A program made the position numbers and the translations under genes. From Pleurodeles waltl (taxonomy: Eukaryota > Chordata > Amphibia > Caudata > Salamandridae), in assembly GCF_031143425.1 (NCBI RefSeq), contig NC_090447.1:849839760-849903759 (forward strand): DNA of 64,000 nucleotides. Direction: 5' to 3'. Of this stretch, positions 46,620 to 57,498 are shown in pieces. The notes below the pieces were generated by a model. It made no database searches. It saw only the letters and a program-made list of their open reading frames with translations, and had not been told where the DNA came from. Position 1 is the first letter of the stretch. Each line of letters opens with the position of its first letter.

Positions 46620-48250
46620 AGCAGTCCCGTCTGCACCTGTCTGAACCATTGGGGAGGAAAAGAAAGAGGCAGGAGGTCACATCTAAATCAAAATTGGCGA
46701 GGGTCAGTTTGTCTAAGGTTGGTAATGAGAGAGCCACCCTGAGCCAGGGCCTGCAACTTCAAGGTGTTGCTTCAGATATCCTTGTTGATGCTGTTTTAGT
46801 TGCCCTAGGTTCCAGGTTATGACCAAATCTGGATCGTTTGGATGCCATATAGAGGGCCCTTAAAAAACTCCCTGCCCTGGATCAAAGGAAGTGTGTATGT
46901 GAGGAGAACTATTCTGCAGTACTCTTCCCCTACTCTCGTATTACAGATTCGGCCATCGTATGTGGGGAAGCAGGGCATACTTAATTTATTTCTCCCTGTC
47001 CCCTGCAAGAATGTGTCCAGCAATTGGCTCAGCTGGCTAATTCTGTATATGTTGCAAATTTTGCCCACTCTCTTAATTTAAAGCCCCCTGTGAACAGGGT
47101 CCCCGCGTCTTCTGTCGCGCATACCATATTAAGTAGCCGGTCTAGAGGCACTAGGTCATCAAGGAAGCCTTTGGATTCTGTGAAGAAGCAATTTGGAAGG
47201 GAGCAGGGGTTAGCAAATTAAAGGCATAGTGATGTGTTTGCTCTCCCACGCCCTCACATTCCCCCTAAATGCACACCATATATAATTGTATTGGCTACCC
47301 TCCCTAAAGTTAACCAAAGGACTTTGGAGACACATTCTACACTGAGGAACAAAGTACTGCACTGGCCGGGCCCACACATGTACTGACCCTGTGATCTTTG
47401 CAGAGAGATTGTGTCCACAAGGAGAGTTGCCTGGATTGGCCCAACGCCAAAAACTATTGATGAGACTGTGTGATATTATTTTTAGAAACCCTAGTGTTGT
47501 CTAGGCCCTTTTGTATTCCCCTTGATTTTCAATCTTATAGGCAGGAAGGTATTAAACATTATTGGGCTTTTTTATCCACCCCAGACACAGAGGCTTTTAG
47601 CCATGAGGGATACTAGTTCTCAGTTGGAAGTGTCAAGCCGTAATGTTCAATCTCAGAATCAACAGCAGGTTTGCTCTTTGCCTTTACTTAATAGGTTTGA
47701 TGGCTTTTCCTCCCTGTACCAAAATGATTGACTCTTACACTGCAGTTGTGTGACATGGGAGAGTGTGAGTTATTACTCTGTGTTGCTTCCTCCTAGTGAT
47801 TCCTTGAAGTCTGTTGGGTCTTTGGCATCATGTCTTGGAATGTAGCAGGTCTCCATTCTAAATTGAAATCTCCAGATTGGTTAAGTCTTGTAGAGCAATA
47901 CCATATTATTTGCTGCCAAGAGACTGAGATGGTCGACATTCCTCATGTTAATAGATTTGCTTCCTTCCACATACCTGCAATTCCTTCTACCTCAGGAAGG
48001 GCAAAGGGGGGGTTGGCGACATTTGTGTCTGACTCTCTGGCAAAGTCTTAGGTCTCTATCAAGGCTGTCTCTCCATATTACCAGGGGCCGCTGATGACAC
48101 TACAAAAGCCTGTTAAAAGTTATTGGTGACTTTTTACTATAATTATTTTTATCAAAATTAAAAGGCCTCTAAGGATTATTTATGGGTGTTATACGGTTCC
48201 CACTAAGAAGGTAGGACTGTGTATTAGGGCAACAGATCTTCAGAGGACTG
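46620..48250 (+). pseudogene. LINE fragment: possible ORF1 and N-terminal endonuclease
   Basis: From 46842 to 47221 open pieces in two frames encode a charged, helical protein of ORF1 character without a named domain. At 47830-48051 a frame starting MSWNVAGLHSKLKS matches the N-terminus of APE-type LINE endonucleases: the SWNVAGL strand, then CCQETEM carrying the catalytic Glu, and GGLATFVS. The domain continues in another frame (PYYQGPL) and is lost by about 48250, where an LTR begins. The endonuclease nicks the target DNA. The clade cannot be fixed from this piece. It is 3' truncated by the LTR insertion and dead. Confidence 0.6.
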
Positions 48251-48471
48251 AGTGCTTGTACACCATCAGGTACTGTTGACCCAAATCTAGCTAGCTCACA
48301 GTGCCTCACCTGAACCCCCAACCTTCCCAGGGTAACAGATGATTACAGCATCCTCGAACATGACACTCTGACTCCCAATGAAGTAGTGGAAACTGATCTT
48401 ACTTTTTCATTGATTTAGTCATGGATGCCCAGCGTAAACACAAGAAAGATACAAATAAAGGTTTCCAAACA

Positions 48472-48477
48472 TTTATT
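48472..48477 (-). terminator. Polyadenylation signal in the ERV LTR
   Basis: AATAAA on the minus strand, about 200 nt before the LTR end, in the place expected for the R region. Confidence 0.6.
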
Positions 48478-48810
48478 GAAACAATCATATAATTGTATAG
48501 CGAGAAAGAGCAGCAATTATTAGACAGATGAAACAAAGAATTGTAAGCAGCGTTTTCAACATGTTGCAATGAATAAACAGTCCAAACAATTGTATTTTTA
48601 GATTCATATCTTCCTACCTCTTCCCGATCCAGGAGGTTAGCCTGAGTCTCCCTTACCTGAAAAGCTAAGCTAGGGTTCTGTCTAGAGTGGAGTTGGCAAT
48701 CCTTCTCTGCAAGATGGAAAATCCGCATCAGTAGAGCTGCATGGCAAGCACAGGATTGATTCCAGGACAGTAGTGCCCAGAGTGCTCTCTATCTCTCTAG
48801 GGCAGTGCAC

Positions 48811-48820
48811 ACTTTATACA
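48811..48820 (-). promoter_or_regulatory. TATA box in the ERV LTR
   Basis: TGTATAAAGT on the minus strand, followed by a GC-rich initiator region (GTGCACTGCCC). Confidence 0.6.
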
Positions 48821-49067
48821 AAACCACACTGTGTTAAAGGCACAGCTCTGATGCAATGATATGTATAGAGGTTAGATGCTGTCTCTGAACGGGCAATCAA
48901 GTCCTAGGATACCTTGTTCTATGTTCCTAGTCGTGAACAGAGTGTACGTTTTATAGGTCAAGAAAGGCTAACTAAGAACAGCATGCACAATGTATTCTTT
49001 GGTTAAAATGTTATTGCTAATTAGCGATGTCAGCCTAAAACGTGTAAGATGTAAAATATAAAATTAG

Positions 49068-49083
49068 CTAAAATGGAGAACCA
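49068..49083. repeat. Left target duplication of the truncated L1
   Basis: CTAAAATGGAGAACCA, exact match to 49867-49882 (16 bp, not low complexity). Confidence 0.9.
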
Positions 49084-49866
49084 ATAGAAAACTGTTGAAC
49101 CACATGCCAGATGTCCTCAAACAAGTACAAGAGCAGTGGGAGCGTGACCTAGCGGGATTGAAGGACGGAAAATGGGTGGAGGCCCTGCCATCCCCCAAGG
49201 AGGTTGCCATACACTCAGGGTTTAAATTGGTCCAATTAATGATCCTTCATCGCTCCTACTGTGCCCAAATGTCAATGATGAAGATGTGGAGGATGCCAGA
49301 TGAGTGCTGCTTGCTTGAGTGTGGGCAGACTGCCACCTTTATTCACATCCTATGCGAATGCCTGTTAATACGGGATTCTTGTTGACTCTGAGTGTCTGAG
49401 GGACGTGGGGAGAAGGGATGTGGATGTCTCTACTAAATAGTGTATGTTAAATATTTGGGGCGAAACTGACACCAGCCAATAACAGCGCACCTGGATGACA
49501 CTGGGTCTGGCAGTGGCGAAAAGGAATAAAGCAAAAGTATGGGGAGCTGACCAGCCCCCTGGGCTGGAGGAGTGAAAAGCAATATCGACTGGTGCATGCT
49601 GGCAGAAAGGAGGGTTTACCAGGGCTGAGGCTGCCTCCAGAAATGGGGTAAAGTCTGGAATGATTGGAAAAACCATAGAGGCAGAATATGTGGTGACCTG
49701 GCCCTTCCTGATACTGATAGGGCCCAGACAGAGACCATTATGTTGAAGCAGTTAATGAGAGATATGAGAGGAGAGATAGAAATGGAGCTTAGGAAGACTG
49801 TAAGAAGTGTAAAAGTGCTAAATTTCAATTGTATTGTGATATTCAAAATGTTAATAAAAATATCTT
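49084..49866 (+). mobile_element. 5'-truncated L1-like insertion
   Basis: 783 bp between exact 16-bp duplications. The plus-strand frame 49095-49385 shows the C-terminal part of an L1-type ORF2: FKLVQLMILHRSYCA and CCLLECGQTATFIHILCEC, the latter being the C-x4-C...H-x3-C zinc domain. The rest is 3' UTR ending AATAAAAATATCTT. It was 5' truncated at insertion, as usual for L1. It interrupts the ERV LTR. Confidence 0.88.
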
Positions 49867-49882
49867 CTAAAATGGAGAACCA
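49867..49882. repeat. Right target duplication of the truncated L1
   Basis: Exact copy of 49068-49083. Confidence 0.9.
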
Positions 49883-49909
49883 GAGTAGGTCCAAAAAGGC
49901 CCCACAACA

Positions 49910-49919
49910 CCCTCCCCTT
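49910..49919 (-). other. Polypurine tract of the ERV
   Basis: AAGGGGAGGG on the minus strand directly abuts the LTR start TGTTGTGG. It is the plus-strand priming site of reverse transcription and shows that this is a 3' LTR with adjoining internal sequence, not a solo LTR. Confidence 0.7.
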
Positions 49920-50113
49920 AGCAGTAAAAAGACACACTTCCTGACAAAATTAAACTGAAAAGGAATAAAATACTCATCTCAACAAGCAAAGCAAACAAGC
50001 CTTAAAAAAAATGCCAATTAACACATAAAATCAATTACAACAATTTGATAAAAACAAGGGGCAAATTTAAAAATCAAAGGAGGCTTCCAAGATGCCATCA
50101 AAGTTATCATTGT

Positions 50114-51240
50114 CAATCAATCAATCAATCAATCAAACATTTGTAAAGCGTGCTACTCACCCGCTAGTGTCTCAAGGCGCTGAGGGGGGGAGGGAAGGAA
50201 TGCTACTGATCGGATAACCAGGTCTTGAGGCATTTCCTGAAGGTCAGGAGGTCCTGGGTCTGTCATAGGTGGGTGGGGAGGGTGTTCAAGGTCTTGGCGG
50301 CGAGGTGGGAGAAGGATCTGCCACCAGCTGTAGTTCGATGGATGCGAGGGCAAGGTTGGCGGAGCGGAGTTGGCTGGTGGGAGTGTGGAAGGTGAGTCTC
50401 TTGTTGAGGTAGGCTGGACTTGTGTTGTGAAGAGCTTTGTGAGCGTAGATGAGGAGTTTGAAGGTGATCCTCTTGGTGACAGGAAGCCAGTGAATGTCTC
50501 TGAGGTGGGCTGAGATGTGGTCTCGGCGAGGGATGTTAAGGATGAGGCATGCTGCAGAGGCGTTCTGTATACCTTGTAGTTTCTTCTGGAGCATGGCTGT
50601 AGTTCCTGCGTAGAGCGCGTTGCCGTAATCCAGTCTGCTGCTGACGAGGGCATGGGTGACCATCCTTCTTGTTTCGGTGGGGATCCATCTGAAGATCTTG
50701 CGAAGCATGCGGAGGGTGTTGAAGCAGAAGATGCGACGGCGTTGCGTTGCTGGGTCATGGTGAGTGATGAGCCTAGGATGAAGCCTAGGTTGCGTGCTTG
50801 GGTGTTGGTGTCGCTCCTAGGGTGGCTGGCCACCAGGAGTCGTCCCATGCGGAGCGGTTGGAGCTGAAGATGAGGATCTTTGTCTTGTCCGGGTTAACTT
50901 TGAGGCAACTCTTCTATAATCCAGTTTGCGATGGCATACAGTCCGTCGTGGAGGTTGGTTTTGGCGTTGGCAGGGTCCTTGGTGAGTGAGAGGATCAGCT
51001 GGGTATCGTCGACATAGGAGACGATGTTGAGGTTGTGGGATCGGACGATGTTGGCGAGCGGTGCCATTTAGATGTTAAAAAGAGTTGGGCTGAGAGAAGA
51101 TCCTTGGGAAACGCCGCAGATGGTTTTGGTGAATCCCGCCGTCGTAGAGGCGAGTGCAGAGGGTGTGGTGGCAGACGGTGTCAAAAGCAGCCGAGAGGTC
51201 CAGGAGGATGAGGGCCGCGGTATCGCCTTTGTCAATGGGA
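50114..51240 (-). pseudogene. L2-like LINE, 5' truncated, with (TTGA)n tail
   Basis: On the minus strand the RT core begins near 51240 with DTAALILLDLSAAFDTV, then SQGSSLSPTLFN (about 51110-51070) and YVDDTQLILSL (about 51020-50985), the catalytic box. After the palm, TRRMVTHALVSSRLDYGNAL, KKLQGIQNASAACLI and DIHWLPVTKRITFKLLI (50690-50480) are typical of the region following RT in L2/CR1-type elements. The 3' end is an AAGCGC-type tail followed by five TTGA units (50114-50135), characteristic of this group. Frameshifts occur near 51070 and 50720. Upstream RT motifs and the endonuclease are missing through 5' truncation. It sits between the ERV env region and the ERV polypurine tract. Confidence 0.85.
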
Positions 51241-52633
51241 TGCAAAATGGAATCTCTGTGTCCAAACAACATAACCACCATGGCCTCGGCCAGCATATTG
51301 AAAGAACAAACATTTTCTGCACCCTCAGGTGATGCCGAGGTTGCTGCATCCTGTATTGAGCCCGCAGTGGAAGAGCCAGGGAGAAGTGATCCAGAAGCCA
51401 CAGCATCCATTTCCAAAGTAGAGAATGGCTCATAGAAAGCATCCTGAAGCAATGCCTGTCTTAAGGGACAAGGCCAGAGATGAGCCATCAGGGGGCACAT
51501 CTCCATATCCATGTCCATAGATTGTACCAATTGCATTGTAAGACAGATGTTGAGTGCACGCTGTAAAGGGCACCAAATACAGCAGAAAACAGGTTGCACA
51601 CAAAAGAACCACACTGACTGAAAAGACAGGGACCAGTTAAAATTAAGTTAAGACACTCCAAATGCACTGCATCATGCACTCATGACACAGCTACACGTGC
51701 AGTAGTTCCATCACCATTTGGCCTGAAGGTGGGACATCCATTACGGAGCAGCACAAATATGAGAGTATATAAAAAGATGGTGTCACTCCAAAAACAGTCC
51801 AGAACGTGCTGACACAGACACCCAAATGCTTAAAAAAGTGTACCACACCTGTGGTGTTGGAAACATTAAATAAGTGATGCACAAAGTTCACCAAAATGTC
51901 TGGGAAAGTTTTGCAGTTAATTGCGATTTTATTTCAGAGGACGACCTTTCAACTTGAAGTTGAAATGTTTTATGGGCAGATGTAAGTGCCATGTTTTTGT
52001 GAAACAGTAAGTCATTTAGTCTGCTCAGCTTGTCAAAATTGAAATTAAAGGTCGGAATCGAAGGCCACGAGCTGACTACTCTAATCTCATGCGTGGGAGG
52101 AGAGAGCACATTATATTAGGAGGTTACTATTTGAGGGACCGAACTCAAATATGGGACACCTGCTCTCATCCCACAACAGCCATAATCTGTCAACATCAAA
52201 TAACTTCCAATTCAAAAGTAACTGAAATACTAGATGAATCAGATAAACTGTTTCTCCCTTCAAGTAACAAGCCAGATTGGCCAGAAAGGCATTACGAGCA
52301 CCACGCAATGTCACCTGTTTACAAGTCATGGAATAGCTTAGCAAAGTTTCACATTTGTTTCCGCTAAGAAAGACCTCCTTTTCTTCACTCACAGATTTGT
52401 ATTCAAAGGTAAACCCCACACCTCATGAATGTTACTGGACCTGCTGGTTGAGTAGCTTGAATAATCTACTTGACCTAACTGTAATGTACTTGACCCAGAA
52501 ACGGGTCTCAAATTGTGTGATCCTAGGCAAATATTTTATTTTCCAATCACCTTTTTCTTCATTTTCACATATGAGTGCACCTTTAAATATGTGAGTTTAG
52601 CAAAATTCTCTTTTGCTTGATTAAATACACAGA

Positions 52634-53341
52634 GGACCACATGTACGTAGCATTTTGCACGTCACAAACAGTGAATCGGGCCGTTTGCGACGTGCAAAAT
52701 GCACTTTGGTATGTTCAGACCCGTTTTTGCGATTTGGTAAACTATTTACCGAATCGCAAAAAGGATTTGCGAGTCACAATTAGGAAGGGGTGTTCCCTTC
52801 CTAACTGTAAGTCGCAGTCCCATATATGATTGTTTTGTGACCGCAAATGCGATCGCAAAACAATCGCAGTTAGCACCAGTGTCAAACTGGTGTTACCAAT
52901 TCGCAAACGGGAAGGGGTCCCCATGGGACCCCTTCACATTTGTGAATGGTAGTAAAAACCTTTTTTCAGTGCAGGTAGTGGTCCTACAGACCACTGCCTG
53001 CTCTGAAAAAATTAAAAGAAAACTTTTCATTTTTTTGTTTTTGAAATGCATCTTGATGTCCGTTAAGGAAAACGGGCTGCATGTCTACAAAAAAAAAAAA
53101 TGCTTTATTTCAAAGCAGTCACAGACATGGTGGTCTGCTGTCTCCAGCAGGCCACCATCCCTGTGAGGGCGGCCATTCCCAAGGGGGTTGCAAATTGCGA
53201 CCTACCTCATGAATATTCATGAGGTAGGGCATTTGCGACCCCCTTGTGAATTGCAAACAGTGTCATTGACATTATTCAACATAAGGTTTTACGACTCACA
53301 AAATTGCGAGTCGCAAATCCAATCTTTCGTATATGTAGCCC
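52634..53341. mobile_element. Serial-hairpin MITE (GGGCCAGATGTAG family), copy C
   Basis: Same order of hairpins as copies A and B but more divergent ends (GGACCACATGTACGTAG and ...ATATGTAGCCC), followed by TAA. The shared landmarks are the CCTCATGAATATTCATGAGG palindrome (about 53204-53223), the ACCCCTTC palindrome near 52915, and the TTTGCGA words. At the place of the 27-bp palindrome of A and B it has a different hairpin (CACCAGT arms at 52874-52892). Confidence 0.8.
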
Positions 53342-53886
53342 TAAATGTTTGCTCCATGTATAATAAATCTAGCCCACATTTAGGGTACACATGATCCATG
53401 CATGACCTGCCTCTTAGCTTACAAATAGCTTTGCCAACAGGGCAGGAGTGTTTCTCAGTTTATGTTTAAACACTCACTTTTAATAAATATGTCACTAAAG
53501 CATGATGTGGAAGCGCACTGTCATTAACAAACAGTAAATTTCCAAGAAATGTCCAAAAATCTTCCCACTAACTTGCAGTTTTACTGATTAAACTATATAG
53601 TGTATTAACAATAATCTTTGAAAATTGGGTTTCAGAAAACATTTATCATTTGCACATCACCTAATAAAGTGTTTTGACTTTATTTTCATCCTATTAAAAT
53701 ATTTTTTTCATCACACAAAAGTACAAAAAATGGTCTTTCACAGCTACTGAAATAAATATATTTTGAAATGTTTGTAAAGTTGACTTAGTTATATAAATGT
53801 TGTGTGTTAGGAAAAACCTGATACCAAAAGCCTTTCATTTTATGTAGGTCAGACAGTTCACTTTACAAAACCCTAGAACTCTACAG
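53342..53886. other. Non-coding part of the ERV interior
   Basis: AT-rich, no frame recognised. Presumably within or next to the env-like region. Confidence 0.4.
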
Positions 53887-55547
53887 TCACAATGAAAAGT
53901 ATCTGCATTGCAAAATGACAAACTGACTTTTGACCTCTGTCTCTGAACACAGAGCAAAAGTGACAAGAATAAGATTTAAAAACATCTTAATTGCTAATTC
54001 AGTTTCTGACTGAACAGAACACCTGTTCTCTGCCCACTGGCCAGATGGGTGAGTGGAATCTAGAAATAGCTCAACCTCATAAAATAAAACTTGCCATAGT
54101 GAGTGGTCAAGTAAATGTTTTGAGCCCTGGATGTGAAATGAAACATTGAATTTGGCAGTGAGATAACTCCATGAATTAGCCATACTGCTGATGTTGTTTT
54201 CGGCTAATATGAAAAGCAGTTTTTCTAAACTTTCAATATTCACCATTGTATAAATAGCATCTTTTTTTGCTATTATTTGTTGATTGCGTGTTAAAGGGCA
54301 AAACAACTCTGTTGCGTTTATGTGTTTATAGGACACGCTGTTTGATTTTAAAACCTGTAGTGTCCAACTCAACTGCATAATAGATCTAAACTGACTTTGC
54401 CCATGTTGCAAAAAAAGACGTAATTCTGCATAATGTCAATTGCAGATGATACGTTATACAAGGTGTAAATACAATTGTTTCTTTCTAATAATCATAGCCT
54501 TTGATAGCTAATTGGGAAACCCATGAATTTGAATAAATGAATTCAGTAAAAGTCAGCATGTTTTCTCTTGCTTTTGTTACTGGTAATTTGAAGTGAAATT
54601 ATATTGGATCAGTAGTATTATGCCCAGAAAAATATGTTAATTTGTCCAAATATGTTTTGAAACTCTCCTCTGCTAGAGTTGGACAATGTTCCCATTAAGT
54701 GTAATTAAAAATTGTATGTGGTTTACTAGCTCTATAAAGGTAATGATAACAATACATTTTACCATATTTGCAGAATCCATATACATATCTTCACTTTCAA
54801 ATACAGTGCAATATTTGATCTCAGAGAACATTGAATTAACTGTTTTTAATTTTGCAGTCAGCAGACAAACACCAGGTGTAATTATATAATTCATGGACAT
54901 TTTAAAAACATAAGGAATTTGAATAGTCTCTGTAGGGGCAAATATATCATATCAAACCTTATCCCAAACAATCCCATCAGGAACCAGAAGAGCAGAAATG
55001 ATCACAAGGGACAAGTCTCTTCTCACTTTGTGGAAAGACAAGTGAGGCTTCAATACCTCATCTTTCAGTTCAACAGCAGAGTGTTCAGGAAGATAGTGCC
55101 CATATATGAGCAGAAAGAAAACAATCATAACTCCAGTTTACAAGAAGAAAGCAAGCAACATAAGCATTATCCACAAATAGGACCATGGATGGATCAGATA
55201 AGTTTGTTTGAGCCAGTGAAGAAGCTTCCATATACCATAAAGCAATGGTGTTCTTGAGGTTGAAGAATAGTCATCAATGTCGACAAAGTATTCAGAAGTG
55301 TGAAGAAAGGAGCCACCTCTAAGGTGATTCATCATAAATAACTAAGTTGCTCTGTGACATAGTAGAGGACTGCAGACTTAAATCAGGTACAATTATAGTA
55401 CTTGTAGCGGTAATTGGAATCAACAAAAGTTCATTCTTCCCTGTCCCCAGCCTCAGGGAAACAATTTCAGTTTCATTGAATGCTTTAAGAGGTATTTCCT
55501 GTATGGTGGTGAGAGGGAATAGGGAACTACCCAGGAATCATCAAGGA

Positions 55548-56352
55548 CTATGGTGCAGGATTAGCCACATGATGCAATTTAATGTGATCAATGAAGCTAA
55601 AGCATGTGTCTTTACAACCAGCAAGCTGTGGTAGAATCACAATCTGGCACTGTGTATTCCAAGAACTAGCAGCGGTGCATGGTATGATGGGCCAAATTCC
55701 TTTTTTACCACAATCTTCTCTTAAACTAGATCCCCAACCTTTGGAATTCAGCCTGTAGGTGAATCCCTCATTCCCAAAGTGGTGGGCTGTGTAGTAGAAC
55801 ATTCATCTTGGAAATGTTGTAATTTCTGCAAGACAGCAAGACTAATTTATGTCAAAAGGAATCTCAGCTGCCACTGTGCCAGGACCATCAAGACCTGGGA
55901 CAAACATTAGAATCCTGAAGAGGACTTCACATGAGGAACAGCCATCCAAAGATCTTCTAGGTAGACTATTTAATGCTCTCTGAACCCCATAGAGGTGATT
56001 GATCCAATTATGACCTAAACCTAATACTCTAGCTGTTAAGGATTGCTTTAAGTCTTGTTTTTTTCTTTCCATTATCAAATTTCCCTCTGGATGATAGGAG
56101 GAAGAATAATGCACTGCCACACCCATGGTATTCGATTTTGAGGCGAAAGGAGGACCCTAGTCCGAGTGGAATGCAGCAACTACATATGTTCCAATATAAC
56201 TTGCAAATGTTTAATAACAATGCAGCGTCACCTGATTGTTGTAGCCACACCCAAAGGAATCTGGAGCAAGAATCTACAGTAAATAGAATGTATTTGGATG
56301 AATTTAAGGACCACAATGGTCTAGGTACACACATTGCATGGGCTTGTTTCAC
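55548..56352 (-). pseudogene. ERV integrase remnant
   Basis: Around 56300-56260 ILFTVDSCSRFLWVW carries the first catalytic Asp in the usual context. Near 56155 a different frame holds SD-GPPFAS, the second Asp block, interrupted by a stop. At about 56090 SSYHPEGNLIMER has the catalytic Glu region, followed by a helix (NWINHLYGVQRALNSLP) typical of retroviral integrase. The C-terminal SH3-like domain is visible as FIDHIKLHHVANPAP (55600-55555). Integrase joins viral DNA to the host genome. Stops and frame changes separate the blocks, so it is inactive. It lies between RNase H and env-like sequence on the minus strand. Confidence 0.78.
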
Positions 56353-56828
56353 ACTAAGAGGGGTGTCTGTGTTGGGTGCTTAGTGGTGGGACCTTTAACT
56401 TGGTGGCAAATGTCACAGCTGAGGACATATTGCTTTGTCTGTTTGTACAGACCATCTCACCAACAGTGTTTTTGTAAAAATGAAATAGTAGCCACCACAC
56501 CAGCATTGGCAGAAGCAACACCCTCATGAGCTGCTTGAGTTAATTCTAGCTTCAGGTCTTGGTTGGCGATAACTCGATCACCCACCCCTGGAATTGTTAC
56601 AAAAGAAAGGTTTTGGACACTTAAGAGGTATGAACTTTGCTGGATATGCGTGGGGTAACGTGGGAGCCATTGACCAAAGCATTTACAGCAGTGAGTATTT
56701 CATCATCTACCCCGTATGAGAACGAGTAATCGCAGCTACTGTTGCAATAACTGCAGATTTGGCTGCTTCATCAGCCAACAAATTTCCTACAACATGCATT
56801 CCAACACATTGATGGCCCAATGTGTGTA

Positions 56829-57239
56829 TTACATGACCCCGTGGCAGTTTATCTTTGAACTCTGCCACCTTCCCCCAGAGCATTTTATGCTTGATGGTGT
56901 TTCCTTTAGAGTCTCTGAATTCATGTAGGCACTAGTAATGCAAATTTTAATTGACAACTGGACACAGTAATACAAATCACAGGCAATAAGTGTCAGGAAT
57001 TCATGATCCGTATGTTCCAGAGCTAAGATAAAAACTTTTAGTTTAGCTGGTTGTCCAGTGCAATCCCACAGAGACTGCGGGAAGGTCTGTCTAGGGTGGA
57101 ATTCTCCATCCCTAATAACTATGTAAACAGCTGCCCAAGCCGCGGAGTATTGATGTTTGGTACCTACAGTAGGTTGAGCTGAATCATCACTGTGAATAAT
57201 GTATTTATATTGATCAAGAGGCATAACGTTAGTGAACAT
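56829..57239 (-). pseudogene. ERV RNase H remnant
   Basis: A 136-codon open frame (57239-56829) with YIIHSDDSAQPT, where an Asp-Gly-Ser motif would be expected, then SAAWAAVYIV, PQSLWDCTGQPAKLKVFILALEH, whose A-E/K-L helix fits RNase H, and FLTLIACDLYYCVQLSI. The Asp of the last block is retained. RNase H degrades the RNA strand during reverse transcription. The next downstream sequence on the minus strand leads to the integrase. The RT palm that should lie upstream is displaced by the solo LTR at 57499-59998 and is otherwise poorly preserved. Confidence 0.62.
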
Positions 57240-57498
57240 GGGGTACTCCAGTTTGTATTGGAAAAATTCTTGAGTTTGTAACTTTGGGTTAAAACCATAG
57301 TCTACATTAGTGGCAGTTAAGGAAGTGGCCCATTGTGTTCATTTAGGATGTCAGGGTTTCGCATTTGGCATGCTAGCCTTTGTAACTGCCTCTAAGGCTG
57401 GTACCAGGTTTAGAACAATAATGCGATTTCCCTGAGCCAGTGGCCTTTCCTTAATGACAGCCATCTGAACTACAGTCAGTATTTTCTCAGTGGATGCA

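Larger units (their letters stand above)
48274..49909 (-). mobile_element. 3' LTR of the ERV, with an L1 inserted
   Basis: On the minus strand it starts TGTTGTGGGGCC and ends TGGGTCAACA. A polypurine tract precedes it. Without the L1 and its duplication it is about 837 bp. A TATA box (TGTATAAAGT, 48820-48811) and AATAAA (48477-48472) occupy promoter and polyadenylation positions about 340 nt apart. Confidence 0.75.
51280..55335 (-). pseudogene. ERV env-like region (decayed)
   Basis: Identified mainly by position between integrase and polypurine tract. Open minus-strand pieces include 55335-55138 (ends in a hydrophobic segment), 54411-53887 (174 codons, with potential N-glycosylation sites NAT and NIS/NVS and several cysteines), 52419-52111 (cysteine pairs) and 52109-51888 (helical, heptad-like, as expected for a fusion subunit). 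Hydrophobic segments follow at 51680-51500. No convincing furin site or fusion peptide was pinned down. MITE copy C splits it at 52634-53341. Env would be the surface/transmembrane glycoprotein; all pieces are separated by stops and frameshifts. I am confident of the location, much less of the exact boundaries. Confidence 0.5.

Noticed and set aside
51072..51435. Plus-strand frames of 86 and 93 codons
   Set aside because: They are antisense to the L2 reverse transcriptase (motifs LDLSAAFDTV and SQGSSLSPTLFN on the minus strand).
54673..54900. Small paired frames on both strands, hydrophobic
   Set aside because: AT-rich DNA of the env-like region; no motif, and overlapping frames on both strands indicate chance openness.
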